DNA of 64,000 nt from assembly GCA_013397115.1 (NCBI GenBank), contig VWZW01000879.1, forward strand, positions 1,877,600 to 1,941,599. Reading direction: 5' to 3'. Below the pieces are notes generated by a model. The model saw only the letters and a program-made list of their open reading frames with translations, was not told the origin of the DNA and searched no databases. A program made the translations under genes and the position numbers. Origin of the DNA: Edolisoma coerulescens (taxonomy: Eukaryota; Chordata; Aves; Passeriformes; Campephagidae). Every line of letters starts with the position of its first letter. Within the stretch, counting starts at the first letter, position 1. Shown here piece after piece: positions 1-13,516 of this stretch.

Positions 1-2674
1 TCCAGCAGCATGTCAGCCCCGATGTAGTACACAGGTAGGATTTTTGATATGTGAGCATCCCTTGCCTCAAATTTAAATAAGATTATTGTGGTAACATGCC
101 CACATGTTTTAATGAATATTCCTGACATTGTATAGACAGCCAGCACAGATCTCACCTTTCACAATCTATAACCGAAAGTTAGGTGTGTCTTTTGGAAGAG
201 GAATGAAGGGTAGGGAAAGAGCGCAACAGGCTGGACAAGCCCTGAGTCTCTCCTTGAGGTAGCAGACCTCTAAAATCCAATTCATCTACAGAAATACTGC
301 AGAACATCCTCAAATTTAATATAAGCTGAACAGACATCAAAGAAGAAGGGCTTGTGGTCATTACTGCCTGACACTGAATTCACATGTGAGTCACAAGGAA
401 TTTGTACTGAGTTTTGAAGTCTGACCCATGCAGTCATAGGATTGTATTCTTTGCTATACTGTTGGGTGGCATTTTTTCCTCAAAGCTCAAAGTTTTCTTC
501 ATCATATGGAATAATAGATGGCACTTCAAAAACTAGCTACTGGGGAATCTGCGGAGCCCTTTGCCCTCAAAGTCCCTTGACTGAGCTAAAATTTTCTAAT
601 GTAATTTATTGCTTCCATTAACAGTTATAAACAAGCATTTCCATAATCGAACTTTTCCACTCAAGATTTCCTCTGGAACTATCAGCTGACTTTGCAGGAA
701 GGAAACCAAGGCAAAAGAATTATGCAAAATGCTCAAAATCACAGAGTCAGACTCCAAGGCAAAAAAATAAAATGGGGAGGGGAAGGAGGGGAAAACAAAC
801 CCTTTAGTTTTCCTGTCTGTGCTTCTGCCCCAAGGCAATCCCTGTCTCTCACAGCTAGGGACCAATTCAGATACCATTTACACAGAGATAATTCCACTGA
901 CACTTTCAGAGTTAGCCTTGATTTACTGCACCATCTGTGAGATCAGCATGTGGCACAAGATACTCTTATGACTGGAAAATACTTTACTGACAAGGAGAAA
1001 ATATATACGTATTCCTCCCTGCTCTCTGTTGCTAATCTTTGATGGCTACCTTTCTTCAAATGCTTTCAGTCAAATCTTGACTGAACCATGATTTTTTCAC
1101 ATTTAAATAGCCTTGTTAATTAGGTTAGGTGTGATACATCTTCCTGGTCATGCAGCTCCTTTGGCATGCAGTATGACCTTGTCAAGACTTCTCCTAGCAC
1201 TTCTCTTTTCCATTTGATTGTTTTCTGCTTCTTGCTAATACACCCATCATCTAGATTTTGTCATTTGCCTTATATGTCACATCTTCTCAGCAATAATAAC
1301 AACCTGCCTGTGAAAAAAAAACCCAACAAAACCCAACTGAAACAAAACCCTGTATCCTCTACCTACTCATTTGATTACAGGAAAGTCACCAATTTCACCT
1401 GGAGAATTTTAACAAAGCACTGACATCTCGCCAAATCATCAAGCACTGCTCCTCTCTGGAAGGTACGTATGAACATCACTGCCTGGCACCTCTGTTCATG
1501 CAGATATAATGCATCAAGAATGAAATAAATTGTTTATGAACATACAAATAAAAATAAGGTGGTTACACCTAGAGTATTTTAAGCACTTCACCTCTACCCT
1601 GCCTTTCTTAAGGTATACTTGCAAAGTCATTGAAAGAAAGACTAACTTATTAACCTTATTAACAAGCGTGAAATGAAACATGAAATCACCCCAGTGACCC
1701 TGGGGAAGATTTGGTTACACAGGGTAGCCCACTCACTAAGTCACCATTAAATGAATTCCCTGTATCGCCAGCCACCAAAACATCTGAGCTATTGCCATTT
1801 TTCCCCACTTTGGCACACGTGCCTGACTGGGATGTCCTCATCTCTGTTCCTTCCTATGTTGCACATTCTAATGTGAATAGAGGAAAAAAAACCCCTTGTT
1901 TTGTTCTAAACAACAACAAACTATGTCTTTCTTCCCTCTTCTCTTCAGAGAACAAAGGAAGTAAAATATTAACAGCTTCACTCATGCTTTCCCCTAAGCT
2001 TCTGAGGCAACTTTGCAATGAAGATAATCCTCTGCATCACACTCAGGCTGCTGCCCAGGGCCCTGCCGCAAGAGGACCGGGCTTGTTTGCTCCTCTGAGG
2101 ACTGTGCAGCGACAGCAGTTGTGTTGGGGCTGCTTGTGCTGCCAACAGAGTCAGCACAGGTGTTGTCACAGCGACCAAAACATCTGGGTCTGAGACCCAA
2201 AGCATCTGCGTTGTCTCTCTGGTTACTGACATCGGTATCTGAGTTAAATTAAAAATACAGGGCCATGGGTATTTGTAGGTACAACACGTGTAATTTGTCC
2301 TCATGAGCATGTAGCATATGAAACATCTGGAAAATACTAATTCTCATTTCAGATCTTACAGGTAAAAGACAATGCTCTAAAATGATTAATTTGGATTTAA
2401 TTTTAGGGCAGTTGCTTAGATTTCTGTGCTGTTGAATTGGTGGTGAAAACTGTGGTTTTCTAAAAAGCGCAAGACATCATACTATGCTAAGGCAGCCATT
2501 TTCAGAAGAATCTTCAGTTGCATTTTACATTGCACCTCCTTCTGTCTTGAATGAAGCTGCTCTGGATTGGAAAACAAAATTTTTCTCCTGTCTGTTCAGA
2601 CAATTTATTAGTTCTTGGTAGTACCCAGATTTTTTACTAACTATGGAATTATCATCAGCGATATAGCTGGTGTA
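1..2674. other. Unique non-coding DNA, no gene seen
   Basis: This stretch has mixed base composition and only short open frames on both strands. The longest (160 codons, near 1711-2193) is overlapped by minus-strand frames and has no recognisable domain. No repeat family, RNA gene or promoter could be identified by eye. Confidence 0.6.
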
Positions 2675-3012
2675 TAAGAAAAGATTAAACAGCATAGGAC
2701 TCCTTAGCTTAAAAAAGGAGGTATGTGATTGAGGAAAATCATGCAGAATGTCAAGAATGATTACCAGAAGTGCTTCTAAAAACTCAGCAGGGAATATTAC
2801 TCACTAATCTTTGCAGTGCAAAAGGTGGGAGTTGTCATAGAAATCATCAGGCTGCAAGATAAAAAGGAGCAAAAGAAGTACATTTTCACACAGGACCAAG
2901 TTAAACTGAGGAATTCATTGCCAATGGATAGTGCAAAGACCAAATCACAAGCAGATTCAGGTGCTTGTTATAAAAAATTCATAGGAAAGAAACAGAAATT
3001 GAGGCTAAATAC
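2675..3012 (+). mobile_element. Ancient CR1/L3-like LINE fragment, 3' part
   Basis: The stretch matches the diagnostic order of the C-terminal coding end of old CR1/L3-type LINEs. First comes a segment like 'GGACTYYTTAGCTTA(G/A)A', then an AAATCATG-like stretch. These are followed by 'AAGAAGTACATTTTCACAC' (about 2873-2891) and then the codons for a LRNSLPMD-like peptide, equivalent to the W-N-S-L-P motif near the end of the CR1 ORF2 protein. It is heavily diverged and truncated at the 5' end, and no intact frame spans it. Inference: a dead copy inserted before or early in bird evolution. The subfamily cannot be assigned without a library search. Confidence 0.7.
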
Positions 3013-5500
3013 AAAGATGTGGACCTAACCTAAAGTCCAGGAAATTCAGAAGCTTATCCTTACCCAGGGATATCCTAGAGGAAGAACAGACAGCCACTGA
3101 GCAGGCATCCACTTACATCTGCTACCAATGCATACATCCTTCTCACTGGACACAGACAGGGTGAACTAGTTGGGGTCAGAGACAGACAGCAAAAGAAAAG
3201 CAGGGCCCTGACTGGGTCCTGATTTCAGCTCTGGATGTATTAATTCTTGTTCAGGTAAGGAACTGGTAAACTGAGCAAATGATTAATTGGCATAAACACC
3301 CAAATTTAAACCTAAATTCTGCTTTAGCTGTCCTAGCTAATCTCCCTACCAGGAAAACAGGAGCTATAAAAACTTTTTTCTCAGACCACACCAAGGTCCT
3401 GAAGTGTTTCTAGTTCCAGCAGCTGGTATCAGCAAGTCACTTAACATGTCTGTGCCGCCTTTGGCCTATGCCTTTAGAACAGCAGCTATTAATAGTGACT
3501 TTATAGGTGCCACTCTTGGCCATGAGCCCAAAACACACTTCCTCTTTATCAGCTCACAGATATAAGAGGTGGCAATGTCCATCAGTGATGTTCCATTTAT
3601 CTACGAATGGAGAAAGCCAAATTTTCTCATGAAACTGGAGCAGAGAGGGAGGTGGGGCACACGAGGCAGAAAGGCAAAAAAGAAAACATGAAAAAAAATT
3701 CAACAAATTCTCACATCACATATGACAGGCTGCTGTAGGTAAAAAATATATATAAGCTCCCCGGGGTTAATTACAAAGGAAATATGGAACTCTCAGCAAA
3801 GTATTATCTCTAATTACTGCCATTAGTTGAATCAAGCTGTGTCTTCATGGGGGAGAATACAGGAAAGTTGCAGTGCTTATCTTCCACTTCTGTCTCCTCT
3901 CTCTGCTGCCCACCACCCTGCTGTGGTCACACCCACTGCAGAAAGCAGCTGAAATAATCTGCCAGCACTCACAGCTCTGACAACTCTTCTGCATCACAGT
4001 CTGCAGGCACACTAGCTCTAGCAAATTCTACACGTGCCTATATATTCCTCTGAACACACACAGTCCTTAGGCTGGTGTCAGAGCTACCAGAGAAGTCTGC
4101 AGCAGACCTCCCTGTCACTGCTTAGGAAGAAGCCAGGAGCAGCAGGGCAGCCATGTTTCCCAGGAGCACTAAGCCCCACATGCCCCAGGCCTGGTGTGAG
4201 CACGATGATCTTGGTTATCATCGTCACTGCAACACAGGGGGAGAAAAGAGCTCCAGCCTCCTCCAGCCCCATCCCATTCAATTATATAACAGCTACTCAG
4301 CACCTGCAAACACCAACACCTGCTGCCGCCCCCCACGGCAAGCCCTGCCCTGGGGGAAGAAAGGGAAAGCCAAAGAGCTTCAAAATCTCTTGTGCATCCC
4401 AGGCATCATGCTGGTGCAGATACAGGGAAGAGCTGGGAGATACCACTGCCTCCATCCACTACCAGTGCAACTCTGGCACATCTTTTCCACTGCTGTTTAG
4501 CTGCTGTTTTGTTTTTTGAGATTATGATAATTATTACTAGTGGCCTACATACAATGCAATGTAGGACCTGAATATTGGTCATGAAGGTTCCTCCACAGAA
4601 GTGCAGTGGCCACAAAAGCAGGTCCTTTATTTTTTTGCCTGACTCCACCAAACATAAGATGCAGGTGTCTAAGGTCTTACAACTAGTAAAATTTAGTTTG
4701 GGAGCGTTTTATGGGCAATGTCTTCTTTATGCTAGAAGTTTCATAAAATGAAGTTATTCTCTTCTGAATAAGGACAGTCCCATCAGTTAGAACAGGATTT
4801 TTTTGGGATCTAAGTTTACCCCAACTCTATCAGACTTATTGCAGTTTAGGACAATGTAGTTTCTCCACTTATGAATGAGTTTCTCCCTCTGTGAACGTGT
4901 AGTTAAAAGGCCAGACTGACCTTAAACAGAGTGGATAAATCAAGAAGTATGTTATGATGTTCCTTCTACCTGTGTCAAAATACTCTGGCATGCCACACAC
5001 GAGTTGACATTTACTTTCAACAGGCTGGGACTGTATAATACTCCCAAACACTTTCTAATAGGACTAGTGCCCTGCAGCCTGCCCAGCTAGAGATCTGATC
5101 TCTTTGGAAGTGAGATCTGACAACTCCCTTTTTCTCTTTCACTCAGCACAAGACAAAGGTGGAGTGTTCAGGACAATCCCATTGCCCAAAACTATAAAGA
5201 AAGCAAGTTACACCTCCCAGCTGTATTTTCCAATTTTCATTCTTCCCTCCTGTTCAGCCATCCCATTAGGTTTACAGCCAGAGCTGGTATGAAAGCCAAG
5301 CTCCCCACTGGCCTACTGTGTGTTACTGTGTGTTTCAACATCTGAAGTTGGGTGCCTTTTCCAATCTTCAGTAAGAGGTGCAAGGGATGGAAAATCCAGC
5401 AGCAGAACATGCATGCTCCCCTTAACCCAGGGATTCCCCAAGTGACATTTGCTGTCTCACATGGACTCAGGACATAAGGAAACTGAAAAGGACTACACAG
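3013..5500. other. Unique non-coding DNA, no gene seen
   Basis: No recognisable repeat or gene. The 161-codon plus-strand frame at 4034-4519 lies in a locally GC-rich patch, overlaps other frames on both strands and shows no family signature, so it is treated as chance. Confidence 0.55.
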
Positions 5501-5542
5501 AGGCAGGAAGGCAGGAAGGCAGGAAGGAAGGAAGGAAGGAAG
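5501..5542. repeat. AGGC/GGAA tetranucleotide microsatellite
   Basis: AGGCAGGA-type units pass into an uninterrupted GGAA run. This purine-only strand could be polymorphic in length. Confidence 0.95.
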
Positions 5543-7387
5543 ACACCTGCCTTTCTAATCCAGTGACTGCAAGTAAAGTTTCGATACTTTTAGGAGTGTC
5601 TCAAGCACATCAGACAGAGGGTTTTGAGAACCTGGGGGCTCCTGGTGAAGGCGGTTTTATATTATTATGTTTAGTGCCACAACCAGGAATTGTGTTTTGA
5701 TCCTCTGAGAACAGGGAGCTAGTTTCCATGTCTAATTGCGATGTTTCTTCAGGCTCTCAGAGCAACTTCACTGCACAGAATCACTGAACGTTTACAAAGA
5801 GGGAAAAAAGAGGACTGCTGCTGCCTAAAAAATGAGTTTCCATAATCTTCTGGACAATCTATCCATACCTTATGTAAAGTCCTAAACAGCACACATCCTA
5901 TCTTTTCCACAATAAATAAAGCTATTTAATTTAAACTGTAAACTGTTAAACTGTTATCTATCTGTAAAACCCGGGGCTTTTGTATAACACTGTGAAAAGG
6001 GGCACACAGCAGAAGCCTGCTGTTAGCATGACATACAGTAATGAATCAGTTAGCAAAGAGATTTGGGTGGAAGCATTGATTCATGACATGAAAAGAGGAA
6101 CTGGGCTTTTTACAGCACCTCCCTGATGTAGCGGCACACCTGTCCCTTCCCAGCTCCTTTCAAAGCTGTTCCCACACCACCACTCTTCCACCTCTTGCTT
6201 CTGCGGTTGGTTGAACACGGCATCATTTTGCAGAATTCAGGGGAATGGCACCATACAAGTGACTTTGGCTTCTGGAAGCCCTCTGAAATTTAAGGACTTT
6301 TGCTCAGGAAGAGTTTGTTCCACATTTCTTCCTTTCCACTGAAGTTTCAATGTGCAGCTCCATCACTTCTCCACTTGACTCCACACTGCTGGAGACACAC
6401 ACTGTAACACAGAGGGATTTTGGCAGTAGAAAAGAAAAGCTTCAAAAACACCGAGTCCTTAAACGTGCCAATATATACCAGGCATGAAGGATGGAAACCT
6501 GTCAAGGAGAGGCATTTCTCTGTGAGAGGAAGGCTGATCTCCCCAAGAGGGAGAGGGAGAGGTGTTCCCCCAATACTCCCTCTTACCCCTCTCAACAAAG
6601 CATGTCATGAGCACACAGCAGACATCAGTCACAGCAGAGCAGCAGGATCCACAGGCCCTTGTCCCTTCCACACCACCCACTATTTCTCCAGGCCCCCAGT
6701 TCCTGTGTGGCAGCAGAAGACCTGATCTGGGGTGGCCTGCCATGGCTGACAGCATGCAGAGCATTGCTGGAGCTCCAGCTGTGAGCAGAGCTGAAGGGCA
6801 TCCAGCAGTATCTATGACAGAAGACAGTGGATCTTTTTCATTTCTGTGATAATCCACAGTGGTGGCAGGTTTCCTACCACATTGCCTAATCTCTATTACT
6901 GGTTTTCATTATTTTTCCATGTAGTGTCCCATGTCTGTCTTCATTTATTCAGCTAGAGACACAGGAAGCATTGAAAGTTTTCACTGTATGCCATATTTTG
7001 TCTATATGAGGGTATGCTAGAGCTGGCAGTAGCAGATGTTGTAACTATGCTCCAGTGAGGGTACAAAGCCACCAGGGAGGACTTCTGAGGAGGTGGCAGG
7101 CAGGACAACAGTAGCCACAGCTCCTCTATTGGGAAGGGAAGGGGAGAAGGGAGGCCTCAACCCAGCTTGAGGAGTTTGTGAGCAACACCCTGATGCAGTC
7201 ATCCCCATTCTCCTAGCCACCCCAGAGCTCAGGGACCACAGTACTTAAATAAATGGTTTTACTGGCAAAACTTCCAGCACTGCACCCTAATCTGTGGGAT
7301 GTAAATGTAATTTAGATAAAGCAGGAAAATCTTCACGGATTAATAAATTACCAATTGTTAAACCATGCCTCACCAACTATGATTTGA
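5543..7387. other. Unique non-coding DNA with a purine-rich patch
   Basis: No gene is recognised. Several overlapping frames of 80-130 codons on both strands between 6347 and 6857 are typical of a moderately GC-rich stretch. A purine-rich run of GGGAAGGG-type units lies at about 7130-7155. Confidence 0.5.
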
Positions 7388-8258
7388 TATGGGTGGTGTG
7401 GTCAACACATTGGAGGGAAGGCATGTCATCCAGAGAGACCTTGGCAGGTCTGAGAGATGGGCTTGTGCAAATCTCATAAAGTTCAACAAGGCCAAGATCC
7501 TGCAGTGGGTCAGGGCAATCCCAAGCGCAAGTACAGGCTGGGCAGGGAATTGGTTGAGAGCAGCCCTGAAGAGAAGGGCTTGAGGCTGTTTGTTGACAAG
7601 AAACTCAACATGACCTGGCAGAGAGCACTTGCAGCCCCAAAAGCCAGCTGTATCTGCATGTCAGCAAGGCAAAGGAGAGGATACTGACCCTCTGCTCTAC
7701 CCTTGTGAGATGCCACCTGAAGTTCTGCGTCCAGCTCTGGGGCCCCCAACATAAGAAGGATGCGACCTGCTGGAGCAAGCCCAGAGGGCCATGAAGATGA
7801 TCAAAAGGCTGGAGCACCTCTCCTTTAAAAACAGGCTGAGAGACCTGGAATTGTTCAGCCTGGAGAAGGCTCCAAGGTGACCTTACAGCAGCCTTCCAGT
7901 ACCTAAGGGGGGGCTACAAGAGAGTTGGAGAGCGACTTTTTACAAGGGTGTGTAGTGACAGGACAAGGGGGCATGGCTTTAAACTGAAAGGGGGAAGAGT
8001 TAGATTAGATATCAGGAAGAAATTCTTCACTGTGAGGGTGGTGAGACACCGTGACAGCTTGCCCAGAGCTGTGGATGCCCCATCCCTGGAAACGTTCAAG
8101 GCCAGGTTGGACGGGGCTTTGAGCAACCTGGTCTGGTGGAAGGTGATCCTGCCCATGGCACAGGGCTTGGAACTAGATGATCTTTAAGGTCCCTTCCAAC
8201 CCAAACAATTCTAAGACTCTATGATTCTCTGAGTGTATAATTCTATGATTGTATGATA
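7388..8258 (+). mobile_element. CR1 LINE, 5'-truncated, sense orientation
   Basis: This is the clearest repeat of the window. It runs from the 3' part of CR1 ORF2 to the natural 3' end. Frames at 7457-7687 and 7948-8187 keep recognisable C-terminal ORF2 peptides: a NPKRKYRLG...SSPEEKGL stretch, VDKKLNM, and later GFKLKGGRVRLDIRKKFFTV and APSLETFKARLDGALSNL. They are in different frames, so the copy is frameshifted and dead. A small deletion relative to the usual CR1 is apparent near 7655-7680. After 'AGATGATCTTTAAGGTCCC' the element ends in degenerate ATTCTATGATT-type tail units (about 8209-8258), the CR1 3' terminus. Loss of the 5' end is normal for CR1 retrotransposition. Confidence 0.95.
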
Positions 8259-11200
8259 TGGACTTAGTGCATAACTCTTAAACATGGTATTTAGCAGATT
8301 ACTTCCTCATTAGAAAGATTAAACATCTACTTGAGAGACTTCATTTTTTAAATGTCACCTTTTCAGTTTACTAGGTTTCTTGCTGTGCCTAGCACAAACA
8401 GTGGGTATTTAAAGTGATAACAAATAAGCTGCCAGCTGGGAGCACTCAGTAGCAGGCAGGACCTGCCCCAGGACAGCCTTTGCCAGTGCTGCCAGGAGGG
8501 GGCCAGTCCAGGGACGGGCCACAGGCCCCCGTCCTGAGTACCACTGCTCCCACCTTGCTCTGAATCTGCAGGCTGATGAGGAGAAACATCAGCATCTCTT
8601 TTGAAAATCAAATTTCCCAATTCCAGCAGGATCAGCCTAATTCTGCCGAACAATACTTGGCTGCACCTTCTCCCTGGCAGTGTTTTGCTGAGGACATGGT
8701 GAAATGAGATCCACCGATTGGTATCAATATGTGATGGATGTGGGCTACATAGTCACCTCAGCCCTTGGGTGCAACTAGCAGTGGCCTCCATGGGATAAAT
8801 ACAGACATGATGCTCTGTGCACAAAAACAAAGACAATGTCCGACTGCTCTTCAATGAGACATCTGGAAAAATTAGCTGGAGGGAGGAGGGGATTGGCATT
8901 GCCACTGCCCAATTTCTGCTTTCATAATTCTGGTGTTAGCAGGTCTGAAAAAACAAAACAGCAACTTCTCCAAAGAATGGTTTGGATGGGGGAGAAAACC
9001 ATGCAAATAAGTCCAGCTGGAGTCAGAGGAGAGGATCTCAGTGGAAGTGTGCAATTGGATGCTCACTGGCATATATGATAGCAAGCACTGGCTGCACAGC
9101 TGACCCCCTCTAACAGAGATGGTGAAACAATGGCCCATCGGAGGATGGCTTGATATGACAGTTGGGTTTGAGACACAAAGCCCTGATCCAGATTTCCTCC
9201 AGGTCTTGGCTCTGAGGCCAGCTTCTCTGGAAATTAACCTCTTCAGAGCTAGACTGTGTCACCTGCTGATCTAAAAGCTGGTACCTACATGAGGAGCATC
9301 TCTGGTACCAGGGTGTTACAACCATGCAGCCTTATGGCCAAGCTAAGTCTCTCCTCATTGAATTTTTGGTAAAAGTGCCTTTAACACTTTCAGAAAGAGG
9401 AACCTCCAGTTTATCCAGCAAGCCCCAGGGAGGAGCCATAGACCCTGTGCTGGCCATCACCTTGGCAAAAATTGATCTATGCCTTCAGCAAGAACTGGCA
9501 GTGAAGAGGTTAAGAATTCATGAGCCTAAAAGGCTGCTTTTTGAGGGGTGGGTTTGCGGCAACCTGAGTTAAGGAAGCAGCCTTAACAATATAAGAAAAG
9601 GAAGTGATGGTCATTGGTTTGTTTGTTTATTGTTTTAGCAGTTTGTACTGTGTGTGTCTCATGTGCTATCTTCATTCCTCAGTCTCCCAGCCGGTTAATT
9701 ATCCAGGGGAAGCAGCGCTTCCTGCCAGCGACCTCCTGGGTCCGCTCCCATTGTTCCCTGGGCTGACACACAACGCTGGAGACAGCAGAAAGGGCTGCTC
9801 GTGTCTCAGCCAGTGAGAAACACTCCAGAGACTGCGGTTAGTTAATAAAACAGATGGGTTTATTGGCATCGGCAAATTTCAGTGCTAGTGATGCGTTTAA
9901 TAGGGTTCATCCAAAGAAAATCCCAATAAAAATAAAACAAGGAGTTTGGAGGAAAGGAGATAAATATAGGAGAGAGAAGAGGATGATCTGTATCTCTGGC
10001 ATCTCCATCAACTCTGCTGCATCTTCACAGCCTTCAGGACTCAGCAACAGGGTTGCTCAACAATTCTTTCTCAGCTAGGACTCACTAGAATGAGAACAGA
10101 TCCTTACCTCTAAAATCCAGGATCAGGAGGTCTAAATCTCTTCCAATCACTGTGCCCAGGGAACTTGAAGTGAGTTCTTTAAGTTTGCTTACATAGGACA
10201 CATGAATGCTCCTCAAAGGTCTCATGCCCTCCCTTCACTTAGTACAGGGGCTTACATGGAAATCAGGATGACTCCTAGCCCCTAAAACTGTAAAAACATT
10301 TATTCCCCAAGCCTCAGCACCCTGCGTGCCCCCAAGATTTCTTTTCTGTACTTCTGCAATGATCAGGCGGCAGTACCTTACAAAAGGAGTGTGCTTCTCT
10401 CAAATGCTGTACGGACACTTCAATATTTATTTTTTTAAAAAGAACATTTTGTACAATCCCTAAGTGGGCCCTGAAGTAATGAAAACAATAACAAACAGCA
10501 GCAGGCTTGAGCTGTAGAGAAGGGATACAGATGTGAATCTCAACTCGAGAAAAGTTTGAGGGTGCTTAAGCCAAGCGTGGGTTCACCTCCCTGGAAAATC
10601 TATGTTTGATAATACCAGTTTTTTGAAAGATATCACCCCACTTCAATTAGCCAAGAATAAAAGGATTTTTTCTCACTGACATCATTAAAGGTAAAGCAAT
10701 CTCTTTCAAAGGCATGTATTGCCAGTTTTATTATGCATATCTTCAGGGAAAGTGGACTTTGCTCTAAGTCACATACGTTTGTTCACTTTCTCCGTGTATT
10801 TTTACTTTAACAAGAGCACTGTCCTCTGTAACTCCAGTGCCCAAACATGTCTTAGAAATTGCATGTCTCCTCCAAATTTGTCTCAAACCCTGACACTGCA
10901 CCACCCTGATGTCATTTGTGGGTCAAAATTCACTTGCCTAAAGTCTTAGAGGAAAAACAAAACTGTGATCCTGGGGTTTCTTTTCAGAGAGAGACGCCAT
11001 TTCTAGGGATGAGCTGATTTCTCCCCTTTGGGAGAGAATACACCAGAGCAGTGCTGTCATTGCTGGAAGTTTTCTTTCATGAGGAAATATTATTTGCACA
11101 CGCCACATCCAAATGACAACAGCAGCAAAGAGGACTGGCAATTGATCCTGCTTTAAATAGCTGCTTTTCTAATGTAGGGAGGAGCATTTTTGTGGCTATT

Positions 11201-11260
11201 TCCGTAACAAGATGTTCTACTCACTTCTGGCCCAGCGGCACAGCATCTTGATCTTGCTTT
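8259..11260. other. Unique non-coding DNA, no gene seen
   Basis: No recognisable coding exon or repeat. Open frames stay below 100 codons and overlap opposite-strand frames. Confidence 0.55.
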
Positions 11261-11285
11261 GCCTTGCCTTGCCTTGCCTTGCCTT
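11261..11285. repeat. (GCCTT)5 pentanucleotide microsatellite
   Basis: Five perfect GCCTT units follow a degenerate GCTTT unit. The tract lies inside a short frame starting at 11212 that would read it as LCLALPCLAF. That frame is most likely a by-product of the repeat. Confidence 0.95.
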
Positions 11286-11539
11286 CCCATCTTCTGTCAA
11301 CAAACAAGTAGGAGAAGAATTTCACCACGTCAGGAATTTTAGGCTTTTGAAACAGCTCACACACTTGACCCTACCCAGGTTCAAGACAGAGCTGAGCTGT
11401 TGCCCAGATGGAAGGTCATTTATGATTTTTTACAGATGTTTTGAATCAAGTCATAGTGCTTAAAAGGAAAAAAAAAATCTCCAAACAGTTCAGAGCCATG
11501 TTAAATAATTTAGAGTGTGGTTAGACAAATCCTGCAAAA

Positions 11540-12350
11540 GAGCTCTAAGACTGGATCTTTTGGCTCCCTGCTGGGGATACATTTAAATTAAACAGCCGGT
11601 AAATAACAAGCAGAAGACCATCATGCCACTGAATAACAAAAGCAGTTAAAGATCTGGATTGATACGATGAGTGGATATTGAGTGCCTGCCGTCATTTCCC
11701 TCTTCCATCTTTTGGTGATGAGAAAGAAAAGGGAAAAGAGTACGAATGAGCTGGGTCCTGGCATTGTTCATCTCCTCTTTCCTGATGAAGGTGAAGAAAC
11801 AGGAGGAAGGCAGAAATTATGCATTTCCCCCTCCCTCAGGAGAAAAGGGAAGTAAAACAGTCACAAAGACAGGATAAAAGTATCTACCTTGGGGAATCCA
11901 AAGCTGGCCTGTCAGAGTAAAACCTGCAACAGCAGAGAGACAGCAGAGGAATTCCTCCCTTCCCCAATTATTTTCCCTTGTTTCTGTTAGTTTGCATTGC
12001 TTAATATTTTAAATAATTACAAAAAGCTCTGACACCAGCTCTCTCAAATGTATTGTGACCACAGAACAACCTAAAGAGCTGTTTCTCCTGCAAAGTTCCG
12101 CTGGGGCAGAAATTAATGTACTTCCACCTTTCAAATATTCCAGAGTCCAGACTGGAGGGAGAAGTAACTATTCATTTTCGAAAGCAGGAAGGGAAGGAGT
12201 GCACTAATTTATGCAGAGTGAATTAAAAGCTGAAAGCACCCTGGATTTAATGGATGGCAAAGCTAATCGACAAACACTCTGGATTAAATATTATCTAGCT
12301 TGACAAAATCCCTAATATTGTTGTTTAAATTTAAGGACTGCGTATCATAG
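11540..12350. other. AT-rich block with TAATTA/TTTAAATTAA-type cores, possible conserved non-coding element
   Basis: The block holds many homeodomain-type cores (TTTAAATTAAAC near 11582, AATAATTAC near 12013, TTAATGGATG near 12247, TAAATATTATCTAG near 12286) mixed with unique, non-repetitive sequence and no open frame. This texture is common in developmental enhancers, but conservation cannot be tested from one sequence. It may equally be ordinary AT-rich spacer. Confidence 0.25.
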
Positions 12351-13488
12351 CCTGCGCTGCTGATGACGCACAGGCAGACAGCTGGCAGAGCAATGCATTC
12401 CCCACCCTCCTTCAGAGAGGACAGAAGACGGTCCACTTCTTGAGGAACACGTTTCTACTATGCACTGTGAAACAATTCTCCTGCTAAAATCAGCGGGAAC
12501 TGTGCATGATTAAGAACACTGGATCAGCCTCCATATGCGAAGTTTCCTGCTGCTGCTGCAAAGGCAAAGAGTAGGTGATGCTCAGTAGCCAGGAAAAGCT
12601 CTCTCTCCATAACTGTGTAAAAGCTACTGAGTGATGGCTGAGCGCAAGGGCTCATGCTTGGGACACCAGCTGCTTCCTGGTGACTGCAGCTAATTTTGGC
12701 ACTGGGGCAGAAGTGGGGTGAGGACACAATTTGAAGCAGGATACAGATTATAAACATTGTTTCCCTGAGATCTCGCTGTCCACTGCTCAAATTTGTTTTC
12801 AAAGGCATCTCACATTAACCCTCCACCTCCCCCGAGGTTAGATCCAGCGATGTTTAAGACAACAAACAGCCTTTGGAGTGGAGACCAGTCTCCTTCTCTC
12901 CCTTCCTCCAAGACTGTTTCCTTAACAATACAACTGCACCAGGGCTTTTCCCAAGCCAAAGTGCAATAACTACGCTTTTATAATGCCCATTGGCGGTGCA
13001 CATGTGCCACCCAGGACAGAGCCTGGTTAATTAAGAAATTCTCTTGTAGTGCCTGTTGCACGGGGTAAGCAGCCAGCAAATAAAGAAAAGCAATGACCAT
13101 TCAACCCCTGTCAGCTCATGTGCTCCCGACTTTGATTGCTTGTGATTGCTTTGGGGCGAGGAAGGTAACATATCAGATCTCTGCCAGTGGCAGGTCTAAG
13201 TTACTCGCAGACAGAGAGCTGCACTTTTTCTCCTTCAATAACAAGTAGTAACACAAGCAACAGTGGAAGCAGCCCAGCCTTGTTTTCCTCAGCTGAGCTC
13301 CTTTGTGGGCTCTCTAGCAAAGGGTGAACTTGCAGCCCAGCCTGCTCCACAGCGGAAGCAGGAGAAAGAGCTTGCACTGATGATTTCTTCAGAGCTTGAA
13401 GGATTTACTGTCTGTGAACGCTGCATCTCTCTGCCTTGCTGGGCTGAAATTAGGTCCTGGAGACAACTTGGAGGGGGTCTGACACATC
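12351..13488. other. Unique non-coding DNA
   Basis: No gene is recognised. A short match to an old amniote repeat-like motif (AAATCAGCGGGAACTGTG) lies at about 12487-12504. The 132-codon frame at 13263-13661 runs through the CA repeat and has no family signature. Confidence 0.5.
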
Positions 13489-13516
13489 TACACACACACA
13501 CCCACACACACACCCC
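13489..13516. repeat. Interrupted (CA)n microsatellite
   Basis: Two CA runs are separated by CCC and end in a C-rich stretch. Confidence 0.9.

Noticed and set aside
7948..8187. 80-codon plus-strand open frame as a gene
   Set aside because: It is the corrupted C-terminal end of CR1 ORF2, not a host gene.
11212..11463. Frame with signal-peptide-like LCLALPCLAF stretch
   Set aside because: The hydrophobic stretch is produced by the (GCCTT)n microsatellite.
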